In this document: positions 1 through 12,074 of the stretch, piece by piece
Layout of the letters: each line of letters starts with the position of its first letter
Numbering within the stretch: position 1 is the first letter of the stretch
NCBI GenBank assembly: GCA_019648995.1
Contig: BLXT01008183.1
Coordinates: 83,585 to 110,236, forward strand
Origin: Plakobranchus ocellatus
Taxonomy: Eukaryota > Mollusca > Gastropoda > Plakobranchidae
Length of the DNA: 26,652 nt
Direction of reading: 5' to 3'
The notes under the pieces: generated by a model
What the model saw: the letters and a program-made list of their open reading frames with translations, nothing else
What the model was told of the DNA's origin: nothing
The model's database searches: none
Program-made: the position numbers and the translations under genes

Positions 1-719
1 AAGTCCTGGTCATTTTAACTTATATCATTTTCACCAAACCTGAGCAAATTGTTATATTAAAATCTGAATTGAAATTAATGGATCGCCTAATTTTTTTTTC
101 CGATTATAAGTTGAACAAGCTATAAAGTTTCAATCAAGATGAGAAAACCAAAAATCAAAGTTAAAAGTCCTCAAACTCCACACACACACAAAAAAAAATT
201 CAATGAAGCATAGGCCTAGAAAAATCTCTTATTTTGAAATTTTAAATAGGAAAAGACCTAAAAGCTGTAGTAAGCCTTTTGTGAGCAAGAAACTAAGTAG
301 CAAAATATGATTGTCGCTATTTGTTTTCCAAACCACTAAATCCCCCTTCTGAAAAAACAACATAGAACTGATATAGGCTTAAAACGTTCACCCAAATGTC
401 GAAGATTGCCTATGTGATACGAGCAAACAAACGGATATAGTACTCAAATAAAGTGGCCAAAGTGTGAATCAGATTTACTTACACGTTCAAATATTAGTAG
501 ACAAATTGTCAGTCCTTCCTGGGCTGGAAAACGGGAAATGCCACTCTTGTGCGGAGAGGAAAGGGCAAGGGAGGGGGGGCAGAGGAGATTGGCATAGATA
601 TTTAGAAACAGTAACAGGACATTATTGAAAATGGAAAAAAAATATTTATCATATTTAACAGATTCGATGTTTTAATATGTTAACAAAATTATAAAATAGG
701 GTAAAAGTAGAAACGCACA
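1..719. other. Upstream or intronic AT-rich DNA, no feature seen
   Basis: No exon with paired splice sites, no promoter I can defend and no recognisable repeat apart from short A/T runs and a G-rich patch near 570-580. It is probably part of the intron before the first visible exon, or 5' flank. Confidence 0.5.
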
Positions 720-1260
720 AGGGAAAAGAGGAACAAAAATAAACTAGAACATCATGGTCTGAATCACAGTATCATACGAGAGTAGAATGGATGAGGCAAG
801 TACATATAAAAGAGAAAAATACAAGGGCTTGAGCAAGGAAATGGGAAAAGCTGGATGCAAATCCTAGATATTGCCAATATATTGGCATTAGGGGATTTGT
901 TAGAACATCAGCCTTCAACCTTCTGACCTCCACCAATGGCCAGAGAAGAACCAAAGCTTTTAAAGCCCTAGCTGACATTGCCGAAAATAGCTCCTGATGG
1001 ATCTGGGGTAGAAGCAATGAGCGGTTACTTCATAAGTAATTTGTTTCCTCCAACTATTGGGAGCATCCTTGGCACAATCATTAAGGCGTTTGGAAAAGAT
1101 GCCACAGTTCGAAAAGAAAAAGGTTGTGGGTTCAAAATTCTAAAAAAGCTGAGGCTCGAAGAAAAAAAAAAGTTGCAGAAGGATACCTAGGAGTCCTAGA
1201 GTGTCAGAAATTCCGGGTCAAAACACCTACCTGAGGGGGGTTTCTTCTCTGAAGACTATC
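720..1260 (+). mobile_element. Degenerate LINE/retroelement remnant, sense strand
   Basis: Read across frame breaks it gives phrases such as STYKREKYKGLSKEMGKAG, then RGF/VRTSAFNLL and KALADIAENSS. These follow a motif order (YxxKxxxYxxL, GW, GCRGFV, LL, KALxxLAExA) that I know from reverse-transcriptase polyproteins common in molluscan and cnidarian genomes. Stops and frameshifts show it is dead. An open stretch at 978-1190 falls inside it and is not a gene. Confidence 0.5.
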
Positions 1261-1381
1261 TGCTGCCTTGCTCTCACATGAGTATCTTTATACCAGAACA
1301 GCTTTTTGTTATTGGGCAGTTGTTCTCTAAAAATGTCATGTCATGTTCAGTTCTTTTTCTTTTTTTTCCTAACAAACTCAG

Positions 1382-1541
1382 GGAGCGTGGACTGGTTGAG
1401 GAATTTCCTGTGGAGTTTTTTGATCTGCTCATGGTGGTCTCGGCTAGTAAGCTGAGAGGGGAAGGAAATGAAGAATTTTTAAAAGATTGCTTCCGAAACT
1501 CCTTAGGCTTTTTCCGCGCATGGCCAAGAGAAGATGTGAAG
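1382..1541 (+). CDS. Exon 1 in window (helical N-terminal region, residues 1-53)
   Basis: Follows a strong pyrimidine tract and AG at 1380-1381 and ends in AAG|GTAATT, phase 0. It encodes an amphipathic helical segment ([30 protein letters not shown]) that looks like the middle of an ARM/HEAT-like domain. An in-frame ATG at 1278 is open through the acceptor, but the stretch between reads as pyrimidine tract rather than protein, so I take the true start to be in an upstream exon. Confidence 0.75.
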
Positions 1542-4500
1542 GTAATTACCTCTGCAGTACTCACAGATATACAGTTTTTTTTTTGTATGACCTACAATTA
1601 GCTTTGGTCTGTACAATAATGGTTGCTTTCTTTGCAGCATAAGTAACAGGCATGGACATTGAGTTCACTAAACATACAGATATTTCATTCTTAGAAGGTA
1701 GACATGTCTTCCAAAGCATGAGGGACAGGCATAAGGAAATGTAGTGGAAGAGGAAAAGCCATGGATTATTCAGTATTGGTGCCCTGTGCTTTGAACATGT
1801 TCAGTATGAAATGAAATTTTCATCACCTTGGCTTGTTGTGATCTGACGTTGCCTTCGGCACAATCTGTGGAACCTCTGTTCCAGTTTCAGCGATTCCTTT
1901 CTGTAGTCATTCACCGATGTCATTTGTCCAGCTTCCTGGTGGCCTTCCCTCTTTCCTTCAATGCCAGCTTCTGCAAATTGGTTTTCCACTATGTCATGTC
2001 TTCTCAAATGTTCGAAACAGTCCATTTTTTTCCTTTTGTTGGTTTTTAGCATCCACACTTTGTCCATTCCATAGTAGAACTTATACTCAAAGTAGCATAT
2101 TTCTAATTCTATCTTTGATTGCATCCACCCTCGCATCCATAGTCAGTAAAGGAGAAAGTGTATGTTCATTTGGTTTCCATTTTTTTGTCCCTTCCACAAC
2201 TTTTCCTTTTTTTAACATCCATTGTTCTTCTCTTTATTTCGTTTGAGCATTTCCTGTTTCCTTCTTTCCTTGATCCTTATTACTCAGAATATTTTAGATA
2301 CTCTTTTCTCGTCGTCATAGCTCACTTACTTACATCTGTAAATGTCTACAATTTTCCTCTATTCATCTGTTGCTACTTCACGGATTAAATAAGTTTGATT
2401 AAATCTTCTGTCGTTTTAGGGAAAAAACCTGTATCATCTGCATATATCTCAAAATCTTGATATGGAGTCTTGGAATGCTTGGTTGTCTACAAACGGCTTT
2501 CCTCAAATCTTGTCCTATGTTTTTCACAATGTACTCATTGTATAAGCTGAAGAGATTAGGGTAAAATTCAAATCAAATCATATAATCGTCTGTTGCTTCA
2601 AATAAGTTCTTTATTAAGTGGTGTGTAATTTTCTGAACCTATTTATGCATTGCATCTATTATCACCACCTCTGCCATCGCCACTACTAACATCACCACCA
2701 CCACCACCACCACCACTGCTGCTGATGCCTCTGCTACTCTTACTAGTATTACTAAAATTACATACATCTAAAACTGCTACTATTACTGCTAGTACCAGTA
2801 CTTCGATCACTTTTGTTTAACTGACATTCCTTGAAATTATATGGATCTTAAAGTATTTTTCTTTTTTTTTTCTCTAAGCTAGATTTAAGCTGCTAAGAAT
2901 TATCAAGTTGATTAAACTGTGGGAAAACTGTCTGCGCTTGTAAGATGTAAGATTTTATACAGGCTCGACTGAAATTGACATTGTCATTTGCCAGAAAAAA
3001 AAATCATACAGACTGTGAAAATATCTATGTCTTAAACAATTGAACGATGAATGTATTCTAAACTTTACTAAAATCTATTAATTTGTTTTTCAAAACTAAT
3101 AATTTTATATTATGAGGTCCTGCTTTTTGTTTATAACCAATACAAGGTGATAAGTATTATTTTTAAATAATGCATTGGGCAGGCTTCAGTCTGAAAAAGT
3201 ATCAAATTAGGTTTTAAATAAATATCTTCCTGTTAATTCCAAATATCTGTGCTAGATAATTTAATACGTCATCAAGCAAACTGTATATTCTTGTCGTTGA
3301 TGGCTGAATATTGAGATATATATTTAGAAAGACTTATATGTGTCTATTTTATTCACAGAATAAAAAACCTCCTTTTAATGAGATGCTCCATAAATTTGAA
3401 AAAGGCATCAATAACCTGCCTATGATGTACTTGGATGGGGACTACCCTTATTACATTGCAGACGCCATGAAAAGCATGTATGCCAAGTATGTATTTTAAG
3501 TTTTTACTTGAAGGAGGAATTTGGGTTTAAAAAAGTACGTAGTTGGAAATTTTTGCTTTAGGCAGGCCACATAATTAGGTGCATGTACCTTCATTATCCA
3601 TTGAGGGCTATTGAGCTTTGCAGATACAACAATGCATTTTCCTGTTAAGCCACAGAGCAAATCAATCTCATCTTCATTAAGTATGAAAAATCTAAACGCT
3701 AAATCATCTGAAGACTTTTTAACGTGATTTAAATCAAATCTGGCAAGTTAAAGCCTATCCGTTTTTAGATGCTCATTTTTGATTATTAATGCTTAAATTG
3801 GTCCTTTGATAATTGAAAATTTGGATGGGTAAATGGGTATGGGAGTGGGAAGAGAGAAGGGAGGTGCGGGAGGGATCAAGGCAATGCGACTAGGGTGTTA
3901 AAAATATTGTTTGTGACTGTATCTTACTAACTGTCAGAAGACGTAGGGATACAAATGCTGTTTCCAGGTGGGATGTTAAGGTAATGTGTATATCTAATCA
4001 CATTGTTTGTAACTGTCTTACTCACTGCCATGAGATTTAGGGTTAGAAACATATCAACATAATGCACTGCCTCTGAAATTCAGTTTGATTAATCCATTGT
4101 TTATTTTGTTAAATGCGGCGTTGAAACATCTTGGCTGCCTGATCACATCAGATGGTAGATGCACAAATGCAATAAGTAAAAGAATAGCCATGACCTAAGA
4201 TAAATTTCAAAAAATGAAACCAATACTGGCAATCGGAATCATAAGTATGGAAACCAAAATAAGGGTAATGAAAACATATGTATATTCAGTATTTTTATAT
4301 GGTAGTGAGAGATGGACAATAAACAGGGAAACAGAGAGAAAACTAGGCGGAGTAAATATGTGGTTTATCAAAAGGGTGATGAGGGTATCATGAACAGAAA
4401 AAGTCCAACGAATTGTTACTGAAAGAGGATAATCTTGAGTGATCATAAATTAAAGCCATAAAACGGAGGCAACTGCAAGCAATTTTTAGGACATATTTTC

Positions 4501-7500
4501 CAACACAAGGGTTAGAGCACCCAGCAATCATTGGAAAGATTGAAAGCAAACGCAGTAGAGGTAGACAATAATAACTTTCATTGAAAGCCTTAAGTCATGG
4601 GCATTAGGTAAGGGTAGCGACAACTTTAAAAGGTAACTGAGGATAGGTTTGAGACAAGGAATATGATCGCCAATGTCTATTCCAGACAAGACATATAAAA
4701 AAAAATTAACCTGCGATTTACCATAACACATGCAAAACAAAAATGATCCCATTGACGAACTGTTATAAAAAATTCTCTTTGACCAGAAACAGGCAGCACT
4801 CAAAGCAATGGCTGAAACTGATTGGGCCCTTGCTGAAGAGACCTTGTGCAAATACACTCCGAGCAGCAGATATAATCTCATACGCTGCAAATGGACTGGA
4901 ATGGAAGGTTTATCTCTGTTCCTAGTTATAACTTGCATGCCCATTTGTTTATACTTTGATATCTAGAGAAGTTCAGTGAATAAAAACACAGAATAAATTG
5001 ATATATTTGTATCAAACTGAATACATTTTTTCTCTTTGTAAGGTGTCACTTTTTAAAAGAAACGTACCAGATATTTCCAATTTTATCTTGGTTATAAGGT
5101 TTAACTACATTGTATGATAATTTGTTGTTTGCTTTAATCATAAAAGCTTTGTTTTCTCCTCAGGGACAATCTGAACTCGCAGGAGAAGTGTTTAAAGCTG
5201 CAACTGCTGTAAAAATTCCAGATTATAAGGATATTACAAACACCAAGAAAAAACTGGAGAAAAGAGAATCATTCATTGAACATTTGAAATGTCTCTTGAA
5301 GAGTATTATGGAAGGCCTTAAGTAAGTTTCATTCACCATAACTGGCACTGCAAATTTGGGCTTGTGTTAGATATTCTCTTTTCTCCTATTTTGATAAAGG
5401 CTTTTGATTTTGTCACGAATTTTTTTATGGACAACCTGACGATTTCAGTCACAGTTATTTTAGTTATACATTACATTAATTTTTCTATGAATTTTAATGA
5501 GAAGCAATTGGTCTTGAGACCTCTATTCAAATGAGCCAGAACTCCTGTTTTGAACATTCTAAATTACTAAAATGGCATGAAACTTTGTTTTGCGATTTCC
5601 ACAAAGTTAAACCATTGCTCAGAGCTTTTTTTGACTCCAATAAAGGTTTTTTTAATCTGTGAAAAATATTAATTAAAAAAAAACCAAACAACCTTAATGC
5701 TAGTTTGGGGTGCAAAATCTTGTATTAAAACACGATTTAATACAAAAATAGTAAATTGTTATCTTCATTAATTTGAGAAAATTTGAGAAGAACAGTCACA
5801 AACTCCTTTGACCATAATGTTTGAAGGAGAGTTATAAGGAAGAGAGGTAATTTTTTTATCCTTTATTTATCTTCATAATTCTTCAGTGGTGAACAAGTGA
5901 AAGTATTCTTGGAACGTTGCAAGGCCATGTAATCCATGAGAACTAAGGAAGCTATCTTTTAGTCCTCATCTGAGTGAGATTTTAAGTGAGAGTAAGGGCT
6001 GTTTGTGAAAGATAGAGGCTTTCTTATATGACGAAATTTGTTTATCTGGTTGTCAATTTTCTGCCTTTTTTTTTTAGAAAACATTTTTTAATTATCAGTG
6101 CTGAATGATTTAGTTGAATTTGACATGAATTATTAGATTTCTTTTTTTTTTTAAATAGTCACTTTTGATAATTTTTCTGATTTTTATTCTCCTTTTTTTT
6201 TTTTTTTTTGAAAAGATGTGTATTACAAGGCTTTAGAATATAAATGTATTGTACTTATGATGTATCAATTTTGACCAGTGACAAGCTGCTAAAAGATTAT
6301 TTAAAGGTTTTGTTTATTTCCATCTGTAGGAGAGCAAAACTGTTGACAAACTTTGGTGCAGAATCGCTGTATATTTGTGCCAGGTATTTGCAGGTGGCAA
6401 GTGAAAGCGAACAGCTTAAGAGATTCGTAGAAGAACTTTCTGAAACGATAGTTGTTAATGTAAAGGTGAGAAAAATATTTCATCACAGAAGCAAATAAAA
6501 TAAGAATGGTTCAAAACTGGAGGTAAAATTTTCCTCTTATAGATAGTGTTGAGGATATTTGAAATTTTTACTACTAAAAAAAAACAACAACAAAGTCTTC
6601 AATGTAAATTTCCAGGAACTTCTAGTATTGTTTACAATACAATAAAAAATGAACTTTGTAAAATATTTGGCCTCTGCCATGAAATGATTTCGCCATTCAA
6701 AGAGGGAAAGTTGTAATGATTCCATTTTACATATGGCAGGATCCAAAAGGCAAAAAGGCAGTGATTGACTCTATGAAGACAGTTCTTAAGATTTGTAAGA
6801 ACCAAGATTACCCATGGGTAGACGACTGGTTATTTCAACGAGCTGTTAAGGAAGTGGTCCGGAGCTGTTGCAGAGATATCAAGTGAGATGATTTCTGGTG
6901 TTTTGTTTTCATATTCAAACACACTCTTTTTGCGTTGATTTTTATCAAGCCCATATTTTTAATGGCTAATAGTCATTCTGTTTTACTTCCTTACTACCTG
7001 TACATTTCGATTGGTTATAGAAAACGTATCAACCTTTTTTTTTTATTTAAAGAAATCATAAACTGCTGCTATTACAAAGACAATCATATTGAACTGATCT
7101 ACTCTATAATGCAAGAAAGCAAAAGAGAAAAAAGAACCCAGTATGAATGCCACAGATTGATGCTACACTCTAATTGTATGAGATCAGATAAAAAAAAGTC
7201 ATTTATTTAGGAAATAATACTACGGACAACAAATGAATTTAGATTACAAACCCAAGAACGATATTTTTTTTTCACTCCAGTGAAAATAAACTTTTGTGTT
7301 CTCATGAGATTTCAAAATCAGATTGAAACAAGTTTTATTATCGATTACAACACATTTTAATTAAAAAAAGAAATTCTGAAGTAACATTGAAATAATTAAG
7401 AATGATCAACGGTCAATATGCTAATCAAACATCAGTGTCAGAAAATGCTTAATAGATTAGGGCTTTTATGTCTATTAACTCAAATTGGATCTATATCTGG

Positions 7501-10500
7501 TTATTAAAATATTTTCGTTCTGTTTTGTTTCTGTTTTTGCTTAAGGCACATCTATAAACAAAGTAAAGATTGGATATTTTTCTTCTTGAATGTTTTCACT
7601 CCTCAGATATTTAAAAAATAAAAATTTTTGTTGGAATGACACAATATAGGGCTGACATTGTTTTTTGTCTTTTAAATTAGAGCCATGGAAATGATCTTCA
7701 AGCTAAATGTTTATTCTCTTCCCTATAATATTGTGACATCCTTGAAATTAGTTGTTATAAGCTGTCACACACCCTTGGTCAAGCTCGGTGTTATTTTATG
7801 TTCCTTGGTTCTCCCATACAAATCATCATAAAAATTTTGGTTCTATATGATGAACTTCCATTTTGTTCGATCCTCTTAGGCAAAAAATATTGGTTTTTGA
7901 AAAAAGTCTGTTTTGTGTTTTCTAACTTGCTGCTTCAAAATCTTCATGTTCATGAGAAAGGCATTTCACCATTTTTTTGATTTTCTAAAATAATTTTTTA
8001 AAATTTCAGTGAACCTTAATTTGACCTTCCACAGAGACCCCAGACATCTGACAGATGAAGATCTGAGTGTGTTTGTATCAGTGTGTGAAGAATGTCTCAG
8101 GCATGATGTCCTTAACCCACACACAGGCGAATTTAGTTCTTCGCATTACATTATTTTTATGGAAATAATGCAGAATCTGTTTACATGGGTAGGAGGATTT
8201 TTAAAATCTCTGTTCCGGATAGAATAGATGTTTTAATGAGAATATAAAATAAATGAGTCTGTTTGTTGTTGTTTATTATGCAGGTTGTAAACCCATAACT
8301 ACTTGCCAAGCCATCAACCTTCAAATATATTTATAGTTGTTTGTTGTATACACTTAAATATTTTGCAAGACGTTCATTACAGAGCAAATTTAATAAATAA
8401 TTGAATTTTTTCTAGCCTCTTTTTTCATGTGCTAATTATTCTTACTTTCTCTTCTTGCTTGGCTTTTTGTTTTTTTTCCCGATCACATATTTTTCTTTTA
8501 CTTATTATAGCTTTTTGAAAAATACCCTGACTTGCATAAAAAAAGCATTTTATGAGAATGTTGAAACTTGTATGATTTTATCATGGACTCATGTCAATGT
8601 CTTTTTTTTCTCTACAGCTAAAAACGTTGGACAAGTTTGAGCTAGCAAAAGGTTTAATTGATCCCATTTTTGAGACTTTCACTACTGAAGAACCATTGGT
8701 CTTCACCTTAAACAGTCGGTATTTTGGTGACCTTAGTGAAGAGCCATCTGGTTTAAAGCTATTTGCTCCTTACATGGACAGGTTTTTAAAATTGCTTGTG
8801 GAAACAGAAAACTCTGATCTTGCTCGTAAGTCATCAATAAGTTTTTTATGAACAAAAGCCACCCAAAAGAAAAAAAAATCAAATTTGAAATATCAAATAT
8901 CAAATATGAAATGAAATATCAAATCTTTTATCTCAGAAGGAAAGATTTCCCATTATACCCATAATGCAATATTTCAAAATGTTAATGACTAAATGAAGGC
9001 AATTTTAGTTAACTGTGCATTGGCCAAAATGATGGATACTTCATGAAATGATTTCTTTTAATTTGACATCAGAAACATGATCAAAAGCTAATATTTCATT
9101 GCCCATCCTATAAATAGCCATTCCAAAAAATTACAATGATCTCGTAGTATGAATATGGAGAAGCTGATTCCTCTGAATTTTGGATTCATTTACACTTGTC
9201 AAATATCATTTCTGTTCACTCGTTTTGTAATGCTATGGTTGATTGGAAGCGACTTTTCAAAGGATGACACGAAACGGAACTTTTTAATTTGAGTTTACTT
9301 TAAATTTCTCACATTTTCATTCTTTTTTGGGGATAACAAGAAGTGATAATGTACTCAACTTAACATCATTTTTAAATCATGTAAATGGCAAAAAATATTT
9401 TGGACTGTTTAGTCAGAAATAAAAAAAAAGATTTTGTTAATGAGGCTTTATTCTGTTTCCATTTCTTTTATTTTGAATTTGCTGTATTCATACTTGATGT
9501 CATTATGTTACCCAATATACTCAGCTTACCATTCTTTTTAAATCTTGTAAATGAAAAAATATATTTTAGACTAATTAGTCAGAAAATAAGACTGTCTGCT
9601 GAAAATAAGATTTTGTTGATGAGGTTTAGTTCGGTTTTAATTTAATTTATTTTGAACTTCATCTTATTATGTTACCTAATCATGTGAGAATTGATTCTCT
9701 TTCAGGAACTTTATACCAGGTGTATCCAGCAAACCCCAAATCCATTCGTAACTATATGAAACCCCTGATGGCCTTGTTCGTGGATTCAAACGATGACAGT
9801 GTGGTTCAGTTTCTAGCCATGGTTTTTCATCAAGCCTCAAAATCAGTGCCTGAGGTACATAGCCAGAATTTAAAATGAAAAATACCCAGTATGCTAAAAG
9901 AGTGTCAAGTTAGTTCAAAAACATCTTTTTACTAAAACACACACACACACACATATACACATAGAAATATACTTTATTTCTGATATTTCATTTTGCCATG
10001 ACATATTTATAACAATATACATTTTGAACGTCAAGGACTAAAGAAGCTTTAATGAAAGACTACAATAAAAGATTTTTATCGAGCACAATAGGCTACTGTC
10101 AATCTCAAATCCACTTTGAATTTGAATTTTTCTTCTAGTTATAAGGTCATGGCCATCTTAAAAACAAAGCCTTTGTTAATTAACTTAAAAAATAAAAGCT
10201 TATATGTGTGTGTGTGTGTGTATACATATATATAAATATATATATACACATATATATATCAGACATGAGATGAATCCAGGTGAAGTCAGACTTTTATCAA
10301 AATAAAGTCAAAAAATGTTTTTGCTGTTGTACGAACATTTTTTATTCTTCTTTTTTTAAAACGAAACTAATTTTTTTGTATTCTGAATGGGAGTCAACGT
10401 CTCATCAATCTTATTTAATCAACATGTAGTATCTTTCACAGAAGTCTGTTTCACACATCACACTAAAACTCATATGCATTTATTTCATTATGCTTTTTAT

Positions 10501-12043
10501 TTTATTTTTTCTTCAGAAAAAAATTATTGCTATGTGGCTAAAATTGATGTGGTGAACTGGTATATTGTACCATATATAAGCTGCTATTAACTTCTTTTCT
10601 TTTCATTTGTAAAAAAAGAGTCTCTTTTTTGTGTTATAGTGCTTTTGTTCATTTCTAGATTTTTATGCTGATGTAATTAAACTCAAAACTACCTAACTGA
10701 CGTTTACACTTTTGCATATCGTTTTCAACAATGGCACAAATCAATATAACTTTGATCCTTTAAAATTCAAGGGAATAGAAATTCTTAGAGTTGATGGGCA
10801 AAATAACCCATTTGAATCTTCATGTAATTTATAAAAGTTTCAATCATATTTGTTGCAGTTATACAATATAGACCTAAAGTAGAAAATATTACAATTTAAA
10901 TTTTTAAAGAAATTTCAAATAGTTAACTTTGTTAAATTTTTTTTATCAATCAGGCCTTTACAGCAGAGAATGCCGAACAACTCATAGACAAATGTGCAAG
11001 CAACCTTAACCAGCAGTCATACATACTGCTAATTCTCCAAGAGCTTTGCAAGCGCCGGCCAGAGATAATGGTGACTCATGCAGACATCCTAATGGATAAA
11101 AGCAAGTGGAATAACATGCTCAAAACTTGGCTCTATGACATGGTTACTGCTCTAGCCCTCTATGATGAGGTGAGAAGACAAGAACCATTTTAACATTTGC
11201 ACACCATATATTCATTTTGGCTCAAATTTTGATTTAATAAGTACGAAAAAAGAAAAAAACAGTGATGAGAATTGACTTACTACCTTAACACAATGGGTAT
11301 TGAGAATTGTCCTACCATTGAGGCAGTTTTATCTTGAAACAACACCGCAATAACTACATTGACAGCAACAATAAGATGCAAGATTATACCAATGTTCTAA
11401 TGTATTTGTTTTTTTTTTTTAATAGAGAGTGGCTCCTAAAGCCTTAGACTACCTGCTTGAAGCTGCCAGAACAGACCAGGAAAAGGGAAATCTCCTCTCA
11501 TCACTGAATTCAGCCCGACAAATTGGTTTTAAATACAAGGAGCTGATCAAGGCCAGGAGAAATAAAGTTGAACAACTTCAAGTTCTTGATCCTGACGGGC
11601 AAAATATGAGGCAAACCATCTTGGATATGATCGATGGGAAAACGTGAGAAGTTGCAAATTGGGTTTTTAAAAAGCTCCAAGAGGAAATAAGTGTTGTGAT
11701 ATTTCTATGTTTTTATCTTTTTTCAGATTCAAATCATAAATTATGGGGACTGAAAAAATGGAATTTATAGCTCAAAGCAACTAACCTACAATATCATCTA
11801 GACGTTTCTAGGATAAATTTATATAAATTTTAAATATTGTGGGACTTGTCTACATAAGTCTACATAATTTGAATGCACTGACTTACTGGTAGCCTAAAAC
11901 TGGTATTCTATGCCTTGTAAAGGTGAAAGAATATTTCTACAGATAATGCCAATTCTTTTGCTAAGATATGATAAGAACATTCTTTTTTTTTTCTAAAAAT
12001 TTATGTAAGATCCAACTTATTACAATTGGTCTCTAAATAGAAA

Positions 12044-12074
<31 letters not shown>

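Noticed and set aside
978..1190. Open frame as a 5' exon
   Set aside because: It lies inside a LINE-like remnant, has no donor in phase with exon 1, and the peptide is not like the rest of the protein.
1278..1381. In-frame ATG as start of the gene
   Set aside because: The sequence between the ATG and 1381 contains a classical pyrimidine tract and CAG acceptor, and the helical domain clearly begins earlier; a start here cannot be ruled out but is less likely.
4528..4944. 138-residue minus-strand open frame
   Set aside because: Antisense to the end of LINE copy A and to exon 3; no motif or splice support.
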